From: Pseudomonas sp. PB101
GTDB taxonomy: Bacteria > Pseudomonadota > Gammaproteobacteria > Pseudomonadales > Pseudomonadaceae
Length of the DNA stretch: 64,000 bases
Assembly: GCF_009764265.1 (NCBI RefSeq)
Contig: NZ_RWIR01000013.1
Coordinates: 1-64,000 of the forward strand
Reading direction: 5' to 3'
Both the position numbers and the translations under genes were made by a program. The notes beneath the pieces were generated by a model, which had not been told where the DNA came from, ran no database searches, and saw nothing but the letters and a program-made list of their open reading frames with translations. Of the stretch, positions 47,112 to 56,209 are shown piece by piece. Position 1 is the stretch's first letter, and the number at the start of each line of letters is the position of its first letter.

Positions 47112-49106
47112 ATGGATAAGATTCGGGCAAAGTTGTTAAGTCTGCCAAGACGACATAAACGCATTCTGCAGGTTATGACTGATACTTCCTTGGTCTGGTT
47201 TGCCCTGTGGATGGCGTTTGTCGTGCGTCTGGGGGTGGACGAGTTGATCAACCCGTTCACTGAGCATGTCTGGCTTTTTGTCAGTGCACCTGTCATCGCC
47301 ATTCCTCTTTTCGTCCGCTTTGGCATGTACCGTGCCGTCATGCGTTATTTTGGCAATGACGCGCTCATTGCCATTATCAAGGCCGTAACACTTTCATCCT
47401 TGATACTTGGCGTTGTGGTGTATTGGTACAGTAATCATCAAAACGTCGTTCCTCGCTCGATCATTTTCAACTATTGGTGGTTGAGCCTGATCATGATCGG
47501 CGGCCTTCGCCTGGTCATGCGTCAGTATTTTATGGGCGACTGGTTCAGTGCGACTCAGCACGTTCCGTTTACAAACCGGGATGATGGACTGCCGAAAGTT
47601 GCTATCTACGGCGCGGGGGCAGCGGGTAATCAACTCGTTGCCGCGCTGCGGATGGGGCGTGTCATGCGGCCCGTGGCCTTTATCGATGACGATAGTGGCA
47701 TCGCCGACAGGGTGATCTCCGGGTTGCAGGTGTTTCAGCCTGAAAATATCCAGCAAATGATCGACAACACTGGCGCCCAGGAAATCCTGCTCGCCATTCC
47801 TTCGTCCAACCGTGGACGTCGCCGCGAGATTCTCGGGTTTCTGGAAGGCTTTCCGCTGCACGTTCGAAGTGTCCCGGGATTCATGGACCTCGCCAGTGGC
47901 CGGGTCAAGGTCGACGATATCCAGGAAGTAGACATTGCCGACCTGCTCGGACGGGACGCAGTCCCGGCTCAGGCTGACTTGCTCGAACATTGCATCACGG
48001 GGCAGTCGGTGTTGGTCACGGGCGCTGGTGGTTCCATTGGCTCCGAGCTTTGCCGGCAGATTCTGGCGCTGCGCCCGACAACGCTTCTGTTGTTTGAACA
48101 CAGTGAGTTCAATCTTTACTCCATCTTGTCGGAGCTGGAACAGCGGGTCGCCCGAGAGTCGCTGTCCATCCGTCTCCTGCCGATTCTCGGGTCGGTTCGT
48201 AACCCGGACAAGTTGCTGGATGTCATGAAAACCTGGCGAGTAGACACGGTGTATCACGCCGCGGCCTACAAGCATGTGCCCATGGTCGAACACAACATTG
48301 CCGAAGGTGTGCTCAATAATGTGATCGGCACGCTCAATACGGCCCAGGCCGCACTCCAGGCGGGAGTGGCCAACTTCGTCCTGATTTCGACGGACAAAGC
48401 TGTGCGACCTACCAATGTCATGGGCAGCACCAAGCGTCTTGCCGAGTTGACGTTGCAGGCGTTGAGTCGTGAGTTGGCTCCGGTATTGTTCGGCGATACG
48501 AGCAATGTTTCGCGTGTGAACAAGACGCGCTTCACGATGGTGCGGTTCGGTAATGTCCTGGGATCGTCGGGTTCGGTCATTCCGTTGTTTCACAAGCAGA
48601 TCAAGTCGGGTGGTCCGCTGACTGTCACGCATCCGAAGATCACTCGGTACTTCATGACCATCCCTGAAGCTGCGCAGTTGGTGATCCAGGCGGGCTCCAT
48701 GGGGCAGGGTGGTGATGTGTTCGTACTCGATATGGGTGAGCCTGTGAGGATCGTCGAGCTGGCCGAGAAGATGATCCATCTTTCCGGCCTGAGCGTGCGC
48801 TCGGAAAAGAACTTGCACGGTGACATCGCCATCGAGTTCACCGGGCTGCGTCCGGGCGAGAAGCTGTACGAAGAGCTGCTGATTGGAGACAACGTGGCGG
48901 CCACCCAACACCCGATGATCATGACGGCCAACGAGGATCATCTGTCCTGGGATGTGCTGAAGGTCAAGTTGACCGAGTTGCTGGCTGCCGTGGACCAGGA
49001 CGACTATGCACGCGTCCGCCAGTTGCTGCGCGACACTGTCAGCGGCTATACCCCGGACGGTGAGATTGTCGACTGGATTTATCAGCAGCGCCGCCTCGAA
49101 CCCTGA
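47112..49106 (+). CDS. wbpM: UDP-GlcNAc C4,C6-dehydratase WbpM
   Basis: A 664-residue inner-membrane protein. Four hydrophobic helices fill the first 130 residues. A first Rossmann region follows (YGAGAAGNQ, about 167-173), and the catalytic SDR domain starts near 298 with GAGGSIGS (304-311). The active site has STDKA and Met437-x3-Lys441, the Ser-Met-Lys triad characteristic of WbpM. It converts UDP-GlcNAc to UDP-4-keto-6-deoxy-GlcNAc for D-QuiNAc/D-FucNAc. It is the conserved right border of Pseudomonas O-antigen loci. GAGGGG precedes the ATG. Confidence 0.95.
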   Translation: MDKIRAKLLSLPRRHKRILQVMTDTSLVWFALWMAFVVRLGVDELINPFTEHVWLFVSAPVIAIPLFVRFGMYRAVMRYFGNDALIAIIKAVTLSSLILGVVVYWYSNHQNVVPRSIIFNYWWLSLIMIGGLRLVMRQYFMGDWFSATQHVPFTNRDDGLPKVAIYGAGAAGNQLVAALRMGRVMRPVAFIDDDSGIADRVISGLQVFQPENIQQMIDNTGAQEILLAIPSSNRGRRREILGFLEGFPLHVRSVPGFMDLASGRVKVDDIQEVDIADLLGRDAVPAQADLLEHCITGQSVLVTGAGGSIGSELCRQILALRPTTLLLFEHSEFNLYSILSELEQRVARESLSIRLLPILGSVRNPDKLLDVMKTWRVDTVYHAAAYKHVPMVEHNIAEGVLNNVIGTLNTAQAALQAGVANFVLISTDKAVRPTNVMGSTKRLAELTLQALSRELAPVLFGDTSNVSRVNKTRFTMVRFGNVLGSSGSVIPLFHKQIKSGGPLTVTHPKITRYFMTIPEAAQLVIQAGSMGQGGDVFVLDMGEPVRIVELAEKMIHLSGLSVRSEKNLHGDIAIEFTGLRPGEKLYEELLIGDNVAATQHPMIMTANEDHLSWDVLKVKLTELLAAVDQDDYARVRQLLRDTVSGYTPDGEIVDWIYQQRRLEP

Positions 49107-49218
49107 TTGTTTCATATCCGGTAACGTACACATTTTTGACAGCTGAATGTCATGGCCTAAGTTTGGAGAGCAGCTTCGGAAAAGCTGCTTTCTCAAACGA
49201 CGGCATGGAGCTTCACTA

Positions 49219-49554
49219 ATGCGTACAAGCAGTTTCCACTCTCTGGTTTTTGCCCTTCTCGCCAGCGCCTCCCTTACGGCAATCGCCGCGCCTGCTAACC
49301 CGCCGGAGGTGATGAAAGCGCCTCTGGTGCAGGATGTGGCCGCCACGGCACCACTCGGCAAGGTCGATCTCAATAGTGCTGATGCACCTACGCTGCAACG
49401 CGAGCTGGCTGGAGTGGGCGAGGCCAAGGCCAAAGCGATTGTTGCTTATCGTGATAGTAACGGTGCGTTTGCATCCGTTGACGAGTTGCTGGAAGTGACG
49501 GGCATCGGCAAAGCGATTCTTGACCGCAACCGCGACAGGATCGAAGTGAACTGA
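49219..49554 (+). CDS. ComEA-like helix-hairpin-helix protein
   Basis: A 111-residue exported protein: signal peptide (about 1-23, ending AIAA), a Pro-rich linker, then VDLNSADAPTLQRELAGVG and the second hairpin LLEVTGIGKAIL, which together form the DNA-binding (HhH)2 fold. Relatives bind incoming DNA in the periplasm during natural transformation, but the gene lies after wbpM in Pseudomonas generally, with or without competence. The ATG before MRTSSFHS is chosen. Confidence 0.88.
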   Translation: MRTSSFHSLVFALLASASLTAIAAPANPPEVMKAPLVQDVAATAPLGKVDLNSADAPTLQRELAGVGEAKAKAIVAYRDSNGAFASVDELLEVTGIGKAILDRNRDRIEVN

Positions 49555-49569
49555 GGTGTTGTAGAAACG

Positions 49570-49598
49570 AAAAAGGCCGATCATTGATCGGCCTTTTT
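49570..49598. terminator. bidirectional terminator between comEA and the RTX gene
   Basis: The perfect stem AAAAAGGCCGATC / GATCGGCCTTTTT with a 3-base loop has A and T runs on both sides, so it can serve both convergent genes. Confidence 0.88.
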
Positions 49599-49622
49599 CT
49601 TTGGAGAAACTAACGCCCGAAC

Positions 49623-51392
49623 TCAGGCAAACAACATGTCGGTATTGTTCAGCAAGGTCGTCTGGCCCAGTAGCGTGATATTGCCACCGTGAGCGCCATC
49701 GCCGGCGGTGTCGAAAGTCACAAGCAGCCCGTTGTCTTGCAGCGTTTGCGTAACGGCCTTGGTCGAAGCCGTCCAGCCGTAGATATACAGGGTGTCTTCA
49801 CCTTGTTTGAAGTCCTGGATGGTGTCTGAGCCCGAACCCGCGGTGAATGTGAAGAAGTCGTGCCCGTTTCCGCCGATCAACAGGTCGTTACCGGTACCGC
49901 CGACGATGAAGTCGCTTCCGTTACCTCCGATCAATACGTCGTTGCCATCGTGACCGTTCAGCGAGCAATTTGCATCCGAACGAGACTGGATGACGTCGTT
50001 GCCGCTGTTCAAGCCGGTGACACTGCCAGCCAGTATGGCGCCTGAGGTGCCGGTGTAGAGGATCTTGTCTGCCGAGCTGCCGCCGAAGATTTGATCGGCG
50101 TACCCGTAACCGCCATTGCCAGTGGCAGCCACGGTTTTGAAGTCTTTGAGCGGGTCAGCGTTGAACATAAAAATAGCGTCGCTGGCGGTGAGCAGGGTCG
50201 TACGGCCTTCGAGCAACATCCCTCCATCGAAACGTACATCGCCATCGATGTCATAACGAAGATAGACGCCGTCCTCGGTTACTGTCTGATCGACCCTCAA
50301 GTTGAAATCACTTTGCGAAATTTGTGTGCGGCCTGTACCGCCGGCACCGCTGACGCCGAGGAAAACGAGTTGATCTGCTCCTACACCGAAACTGTCGACG
50401 ATATCGTTGAAGCCGTCGCCCTTGGAAAACGCATACTGGTCTGCACCGGCTCCGCCGGACATGTAGTCATCACCTGTACCGCCGACCAGGAGATCCGCCC
50501 GCATTCCGCCAATCAGGACGTCATTGCCTGCGTTGCCATAGAGTTGACCAGCGGAAAAATGCAGAGCGAGCGTGTCATTACCCCCGCCTCCGATCAGATT
50601 GGCAAACACCGGGCTGATCGAACTGCCGTCATAGGAAATAAAGTCCGCGCCCGCGGTCCCTGTTATAGTGGCTCGTGAGTTTTCGGTGGTTGCGTTGCTA
50701 TCGGTAAAGTGCGTGACGGTTGGATCGCCCGGAGCGGTTACTACCGTATAGTCAAAAACTCCACTAAGGGAGTTGGCAATGCTGTCCAGCAAGGTGTCGC
50801 TCAGACTGTCGCTACTGGTATAGAGCTTATGCTCTGAAGTGATAACTTGCGCTGCATAGAGATTGGCCAGGCGCAAGCCTTCTGCGCCTGTCTCTGACCA
50901 TCCGGATACACTGGAATTATGAGGAATGAAGTTTTCAATATCGTCTGCGTTCATCATGTCTTTGACACCGACACGCTCGCCCGTGCGAACGTCGGTGTAA
51001 TAGACGTTATAGTCCGCGTCCTGGATTTCCCACTTGTTGGTTGTGGTATTGAAAACTTCAATGTACGTATGTCCCTGGAAGTATCCCTGGGAGTCTGCGT
51101 ACGTCCAGATGGTGCGTTTTTGCAGGCCAAGCTCCGCGCAGAGACCGCTGAATACGTTAACTATGTTGCCGCACAGAAGTTCTGCGCGTTCCGCAGTCGG
51201 GTCGCCTGTGACGGTTTTATAAATTTGCTCGGCGGAATAAAAAGGGTCATTGCCGTGGACTGCCCACCAGGCGCCATCCGAGTGAGTTGTATTGTTGGAC
51301 AGCAGTTCACGCGCCACATCCTGGATCAGCATGCCCGTTGCAGCCGCTTCTTGTCGGACGATATTGGCGAGTAAAGCAAAATAATTGGTCAA
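49623..51392 (-). CDS. RTX protein with N-terminal transglutaminase-like domain
   Basis: A 589-residue protein. The first 140 residues resemble a transglutaminase-like cysteine protease/transglutaminase core: Cys74 in ELLCGNIVNVF, His108 in GHTYIEVF, and Asp125 four residues after Trp121 (WEIQD), the order and spacing of the Cys-His-Asp triad. From about residue 265 come glycine-rich RTX nonapeptides (GGGGNDTL, GNAGNDVLIGG, GGTGDDYMSGG, and a second block GGNGSDFIVGG) that bind calcium. The end, DMLFA, fits a C-terminal type I secretion signal of an acidic residue followed by hydrophobics. No N-terminal signal is present. It starts at TTG with GGAG seven bases upstream, divergent from a complete type I secretion operon, and is probably its cargo. 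The target is unknown. Confidence 0.82.
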   Translation of the reverse strand: MTNYFALLANIVRQEAAATGMLIQDVARELLSNNTTHSDGAWWAVHGNDPFYSAEQIYKTVTGDPTAERAELLCGNIVNVFSGLCAELGLQKRTIWTYADSQGYFQGHTYIEVFNTTTNKWEIQDADYNVYYTDVRTGERVGVKDMMNADDIENFIPHNSSVSGWSETGAEGLRLANLYAAQVITSEHKLYTSSDSLSDTLLDSIANSLSGVFDYTVVTAPGDPTVTHFTDSNATTENSRATITGTAGADFISYDGSSISPVFANLIGGGGNDTLALHFSAGQLYGNAGNDVLIGGMRADLLVGGTGDDYMSGGAGADQYAFSKGDGFNDIVDSFGVGADQLVFLGVSGAGGTGRTQISQSDFNLRVDQTVTEDGVYLRYDIDGDVRFDGGMLLEGRTTLLTASDAIFMFNADPLKDFKTVAATGNGGYGYADQIFGGSSADKILYTGTSGAILAGSVTGLNSGNDVIQSRSDANCSLNGHDGNDVLIGGNGSDFIVGGTGNDLLIGGNGHDFFTFTAGSGSDTIQDFKQGEDTLYIYGWTASTKAVTQTLQDNGLLVTFDTAGDGAHGGNITLLGQTTLLNNTDMLFA

Positions 51393-51679
51393 AACTGACT
51401 CCGCAATGATTGGGTGGCCGCTCCCTGTACCCGAATCGCTCTGTAAACGGCGTTGCAGGCCAATAATTTCACATATATTACAGTCATTTGGCCGCTATGT
51501 TAAATAACCCATACTGACTATAGCGGAATTATGACACCTCAGAGAGTCACGACCAGCGCTGCTCGTCGACTGCATCACCAAGCCAGGATAGTGGCGATTT
51601 CATTCTGCAAACGTTGCTCAGGTGATACACTCGCGCGCCCCGCAATCCCCGATCAACACACTAGGTTGTCAGTTCCGAG
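51393..51679. promoter_or_regulatory. divergent control region with interrupted palindrome
   Basis: This region separates the RTX gene (-) from the secretion operon (+). It is AT-rich in the middle and contains CCGCTAT (51492-51498) inverted as ATAGCGG (51520-51526), centre to centre 28 bases. That spacing could hold two dimers of a regulator on the same DNA face. No clear sigma-70 boxes were settled on. Confidence 0.45.
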
Positions 51680-53425
51680 ATGATGCGCAGTACGCCCGAA
51701 AACAGCTTGCAGGTAGCCCTGAGGGCCTGCAGGAGCAGTTTCATATCGGTGGGTTTTTTCAGCCTGTTCATCAATGCACTGATGTTGGTCCCGACCTTCT
51801 ACATGCTTCAGGTCTACGGACGGGTAGTCACGGGCGGCAGCCTGACGACGCTGGCCATGTTGACCATTATTCTGACCTTCCTGCTGGTGACGATGGGGCT
51901 GCTGGAGTGGGTACGCTCGCGAATCATGGTGCGTGTCAGCACCAGGCTCGACGTCCTGCTCGGCCGGGATGTCTACCGGGCCAGTTTCAAGCGGGCACTG
52001 GACAGCGGTGGCCAGGACGCGTCGGCCCAACCGCTCAGCGACCTGACCGGGCTGCGTCAATTCATGTCCGGGAATGGCCTGTTCGCGTTTTTTGATGCGC
52101 CGTGGCTGCCGATCTATGTCGCGGTGCTGTTCCTGTTTCATCCCTGGTTTGGCTGGACGGCGATCGGTTGTGCGGTGATCTTGCTGGCGCTGGCCAGTAT
52201 CAATGAGCAATCCACGGGCAAGGTTCTGGCAGCGGCCAATAAAGAGAGCATTGGTTCGACGCTGCAAACCAACAAGAATTTGCGCAATGCCGAAGTGATC
52301 GAATCCATGGGCATGCTTGACTCCCTCATGTCGCGCTGGAGTCTGCGCCACAAGAAAGTGCTGCTGTTGCAATCCCGAGCCAGTGACCGCAGCGGGATCA
52401 TCACCTCGATATCAAAAACATTTCGCCTGCTTGTTCAATCACTGATTCTGGGGCTTGGCGCTTATCTGGCGGTCAGCCATGAGATCAACCCCGGGCTGGT
52501 GATTGCAGGTTCCGTGCTGTTGGGCCGAGCGCTGGCCCCTCTGGACTTGATGATCGGCAGTTGGAAGGGGTTCATCGCGGCCCGTTCACAGTACGCGCGT
52601 CTGAACAGTATTCTCGACCAGCAAAGTGCCGAACCCGAGCGTATGCAATTGCCCGCTCCGATCGGTCATGTGACGGTCGAGAACCTCACCCTGGGGGCTC
52701 CCGGTGCCAAGACCCCGATCATCAAAGGCATCGGTTTCAACGCACCGGCCGGTGCAATGATCGGTGTCGTCGGCCCAAGCGCCTCGGGCAAGTCGACGCT
52801 TGCCAAGGCCTTGGTGGGCGTGTGGAAGCCGCAGCATGGCGTCGTCCGTCTGGATACTGCCGATATCGCCAATTGGGACAAAGGCCAATTGGGACCACAC
52901 CTCGGGTATCTGCCGCAAGACATTGAATTGTTCGAAGGCACTATCAGCGACAACATCGCGCGTTTTGGTGTCGTGGATCCGGACAAGGTGGTGCTGGCGG
53001 CCAGGACCGCAAGTGTCCATGAAATGATTCTGATGCTGCCCGATGGCTACGACACGGTCATCGGCGAGGGGGGCATCAATCTGTCGGGCGGGCAGCGGCA
53101 ACGCATCGGGTTGGCCCGCGCAATCTATGGCAGCCCACGGCTTATCGTGCTGGATGAGCCAAACGCTCACCTCGACGAAGTCGGCGAGCGCGCGCTGGCG
53201 TTGGCGTTGCAACAGATAAAACTCACCGGGGCAACGGTTTTCGTGATCGCCCACCGGACCTCGATTCTGGCCCAGCTCGACCGCTTGCTGGTGATGAACG
53301 CCGGCACGATCAGTTTGTACGGTCCGCGGGATCAGGTCCTCGCGCAACTCAATGCACAACAGTTGCCCGCCCAGCAAAAGCCCGCCGCACGGGCAGGTAC
53401 AGAAGTCGCTTCGACCGAAGGTTGA
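51680..53425 (+). CDS. type I secretion ABC permease/ATPase (PrtD/AprD type)
   Basis: A 581-residue inner-membrane exporter. Six helices cover the first 300 residues. The ATPase has Walker A GPSASGKST, signature LSGGQ and Walker B LIVLDEPNAHLD. It lacks an N-terminal C39 or C39-like domain, as is usual for exporters of RTX proteases and lipases. It forms a secretion system with the next two genes. Two adjacent ATG codons can start it (51680, 51683), and no strong ribosome-binding site is visible. Confidence 0.93.
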   Translation: MMRSTPENSLQVALRACRSSFISVGFFSLFINALMLVPTFYMLQVYGRVVTGGSLTTLAMLTIILTFLLVTMGLLEWVRSRIMVRVSTRLDVLLGRDVYRASFKRALDSGGQDASAQPLSDLTGLRQFMSGNGLFAFFDAPWLPIYVAVLFLFHPWFGWTAIGCAVILLALASINEQSTGKVLAAANKESIGSTLQTNKNLRNAEVIESMGMLDSLMSRWSLRHKKVLLLQSRASDRSGIITSISKTFRLLVQSLILGLGAYLAVSHEINPGLVIAGSVLLGRALAPLDLMIGSWKGFIAARSQYARLNSILDQQSAEPERMQLPAPIGHVTVENLTLGAPGAKTPIIKGIGFNAPAGAMIGVVGPSASGKSTLAKALVGVWKPQHGVVRLDTADIANWDKGQLGPHLGYLPQDIELFEGTISDNIARFGVVDPDKVVLAARTASVHEMILMLPDGYDTVIGEGGINLSGGQRQRIGLARAIYGSPRLIVLDEPNAHLDEVGERALALALQQIKLTGATVFVIAHRTSILAQLDRLLVMNAGTISLYGPRDQVLAQLNAQQLPAQQKPAARAGTEVASTEG

Positions 53426-53438
53426 CAGGAAGTTATCG

Positions 53439-54761
53439 ATGAACCGCACGCTCACCACTCCTGCCGATACTTTCGCAGATCTGCCCATGTCCGACGGATC
53501 CGTACGCCGTAAAGGATTTCTCATTGTATTCGTGACGTTCGGCCTGTTTGGCGGATGGGCGACGTTTGCTCCGCTTGACGGCGCGGCTTACGCGCCGGGC
53601 GTCGTTACCGTGCAAACGTATCGCAAGACGGTGCAGCATCTGGAGGGCGGGATCGTCAAGGACCTGCTTGCCCATGATGGCGATGTCGTGAAAAAAGGCG
53701 ACCCGATCATCGTGCTCGATGACGCTCAACTGCGCTCCGAGTATGAAATGACCCGCAGTCAGTTGATTGCTGCCAGGACAATGGAGGCGCGCCTGCTCGC
53801 CGAGCGCGATGACCTGCCGGCGATCGCATTCCCGAAGGACCTCATTTCCGATAATCAGCGAAGTGCCGAGGCGCGTTACGGCGAGACTCAGGTGTTCAAC
53901 GCAAGGCGTAGCTCGCGACTTGGACAGATCTCTGTCCTGCAGGAACGTATTGGTCAGCTGAACCAGCAAATCAAGGGAACCGACACCATGATCGGTACCA
54001 AGACCAACTTGCAAGAGTCCTACAGCGGCGAAATTGCCGAACTGAAAGAATTGCTGGCCCAGGGGTTTGTCGATAAACAGCGGATGCTGGAACAGGCGCG
54101 CAAGTTGGACTTGCTCAAGTCCGAAGTGGCGGACCACCGCTCGACAAACATCAAGACCCGGTTGCAGATCAACGAAACCCAGTTGCAGATCCTGCAGATC
54201 GACAAGGACTTCAACGCCGACGTTACCAAACAGTTGGCAGAGACCCAGACCAAGGCCTACGACTTGCAGGAAAAAGCCTCGGCGCTGGAGGATCGGCTGA
54301 GCAGGGTGGTTATCCGCGCTCCGGATGACGGGATGGTGATCGGCATGACGGTTCACACCATCGGTGGCGTTGTGCGCCCGGCGACGCCCTTGCTGGATAT
54401 CGTTCCATCGGTTTCCGATCTGGTGGTCGAGGCGCAGGTCTCGCCCAATGACATCGATCGAATCGCTGTCGGCAAGTTGGCGGACATTCGCTTCAATGCC
54501 TTCAACACGGCGACGACACCTGTCATCGAAGGTCGAGTGACGAGCGTATCCGGCGACCGCCTGATCAACGAAAAAACCAGTGCGCCGTATTACCTGGCAC
54601 GGATCAGTGTGACGGGCGAAGGGGCGCGCAAACTGGGTGATCGCAAGCTGTTGGCGGGCATGCCGGCAGACGTATTGATCAACACCGGAGAGCGCACCAT
54701 GCTGCAGTACTTGTTGCAGCCGGCACGTAACGTTATTGCCCAGTCGATGATCGAGGAGTGA
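53439..54761 (+). CDS. type I secretion periplasmic adaptor (HlyD family)
   Basis: A 440-residue membrane-fusion protein. One helix near residues 26-45 is followed by a biotinyl-lipoyl-like segment (VVTVQTYRKTVQHLEGGIVKD, shown in part in the family), a long coiled coil of about 100-285, and a beta-barrel region (VVIRAPDDGMVIGM). It bridges the ABC exporter and the outer-membrane channel. AGGAAG lies before the ATG, 13 bases after the exporter stop. The first 20 residues are cytoplasmic. Confidence 0.92.
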   Translation: MNRTLTTPADTFADLPMSDGSVRRKGFLIVFVTFGLFGGWATFAPLDGAAYAPGVVTVQTYRKTVQHLEGGIVKDLLAHDGDVVKKGDPIIVLDDAQLRSEYEMTRSQLIAARTMEARLLAERDDLPAIAFPKDLISDNQRSAEARYGETQVFNARRSSRLGQISVLQERIGQLNQQIKGTDTMIGTKTNLQESYSGEIAELKELLAQGFVDKQRMLEQARKLDLLKSEVADHRSTNIKTRLQINETQLQILQIDKDFNADVTKQLAETQTKAYDLQEKASALEDRLSRVVIRAPDDGMVIGMTVHTIGGVVRPATPLLDIVPSVSDLVVEAQVSPNDIDRIAVGKLADIRFNAFNTATTPVIEGRVTSVSGDRLINEKTSAPYYLARISVTGEGARKLGDRKLLAGMPADVLINTGERTMLQYLLQPARNVIAQSMIEE

Positions 54762-54763
54762 TC

Positions 54764-56152
54764 GTGCGCCTGTTTCCCTGCCTGGTGTTGGGCTCGATGG
54801 CAGTGCCTGTTCACGCTGTCGAAGCGCCCGTCGCGACACCGCCAACGGCTTCGGTCAGCAAGCAGAACTACTCGGTTGACTTGATGCAGCTGTACCGTGA
54901 GTCACGCCTGGAAGACCCGCGGGTGATCGCTTCCTACTCCAAGGCTCAATCCGGGCTCGAAGAGCAGAACCAGGCATTCGGTAGCCTGTTGCCCTCGGTA
55001 ACCGCTAACGCCGGTTACAACCGGATCAAGCAGACCAATCTTCAAGTCGACGAGGCCTACAACAGTCGTAACTATTCGGTGGGCTTGACCCAGCCGTTGT
55101 ACAACAAGGCTGCCTGGGAAAACTACCAGCGCTATAAAAGCCTGGCAAAGCAGGCGGACTCCGAGTCAAAGGAGGCTCAGGCCGAGGCAACCGTGGACCT
55201 TGCGCAGCGTTATTTCGCAGCACTGGCTGCCGATGATGAGCTTGAGCTGGTGCAGGCCGAACGCAGGGCTACCCAGAAAAACCTCGACCGGGTGAGTGCG
55301 CTTTACAGCAAGCAGCTGGCGATGGTTACCGATTTGCTGGATCTGCAGGCGCGAGTCGATTCGCTGGCGGCCCAGGAAGTCGATGCGCGGAACCAGGTCA
55401 GCCTTAGCCGTGTTGCGTTGTCGGAAATTATCGGACGACCGGTCAAAGAGAAGCTCAGTCGTGTCCGCAATGATGTCGAGTTGAGGGTATCCGCCGAAAG
55501 CCTGGAAAGCTGGGTAAACCTGGCGATCGCCGACAATCCGGCGATCAAGGCCAGTGAAAATGCTCAGGACGCTGCCGAGGCTGCCCTGCGCTCCGGTAAG
55601 GGCGGGCACTATCCAACGGTCAATCTGAACCTGAGTGCACAGCAGACCAACGAGGGGTACAACAATTCGTTGGCGCCGAAGACCGACAGCTATGTCGCGG
55701 GTGTGGGAGTACAGATTCCGATTTATAGCGGTGGCACTACGTCCGCGCGGGTAAGGCAGTTGTATCAGGATCAGCTCACCGCAGAGCAGCAGTTGGTAGC
55801 GACGCGCCGTCAGGTGGTCAAGGAAACGACCAACGCGTATTTGACTGCAGACTCAAGTGTGGAAAAGATTCATGCCAATCGCAATGCACTGGCCTCGGCC
55901 GAGCAGTCGCGCATTGCAGCAGAAAAGGCATTTACTTACGGCGTGGTCAATGCTGTGGATGTATTGACCGCCGTGCAGAACGAATTCAAGGCACGTCGCG
56001 ATCTGCTCAAGACTCAATACGACTTTATAACCAACTTGTTCATCCTGAATCGTTGGGCCGGAAAGTTGTCGGAAGAAAGTGTCGAGAACGTTAATGTCTG
56101 GTTGAGCGGGAATGATCAGGCGATCACTTCATCAGTGGCACTGCGCGAATAA
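54764..56152 (+). CDS. TolC-family outer-membrane channel of the secretion system
   Basis: A 462-residue protein with a signal peptide (about 1-20, ending VHA) and two repeated halves of long helices and beta strands typical of TolC/AprF. NAGYNRIKQTNLQ and later TVNLNLSAQQTNEG are the strand segments. It completes the type I system. The GTG start five bases after GAGGAG is preferred; the preceding GTG at 54758 would overlap the adaptor stop. Confidence 0.92.
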   Translation: MRLFPCLVLGSMAVPVHAVEAPVATPPTASVSKQNYSVDLMQLYRESRLEDPRVIASYSKAQSGLEEQNQAFGSLLPSVTANAGYNRIKQTNLQVDEAYNSRNYSVGLTQPLYNKAAWENYQRYKSLAKQADSESKEAQAEATVDLAQRYFAALAADDELELVQAERRATQKNLDRVSALYSKQLAMVTDLLDLQARVDSLAAQEVDARNQVSLSRVALSEIIGRPVKEKLSRVRNDVELRVSAESLESWVNLAIADNPAIKASENAQDAAEAALRSGKGGHYPTVNLNLSAQQTNEGYNNSLAPKTDSYVAGVGVQIPIYSGGTTSARVRQLYQDQLTAEQQLVATRRQVVKETTNAYLTADSSVEKIHANRNALASAEQSRIAAEKAFTYGVVNAVDVLTAVQNEFKARRDLLKTQYDFITNLFILNRWAGKLSEESVENVNVWLSGNDQAITSSVALRE

Positions 56153-56175
56153 GTTGTCGTCCGTTAACCAAGTCG

Positions 56176-56200
56176 GCTGCGCTTGCAGAGCAAGCGCAGC
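56176..56200. terminator. hairpin between convergent tolC and wzz2
   Basis: A perfect 10-bp stem GCTGCGCTTG / CAAGCGCAGC with loop CAGAG lies 24 bases after the tolC-like stop and 10 before the wzz2 stop. It lacks a long T-run on either strand, so its strength is uncertain. Confidence 0.55.
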
Positions 56201-56209
56201 GCTTGACAA

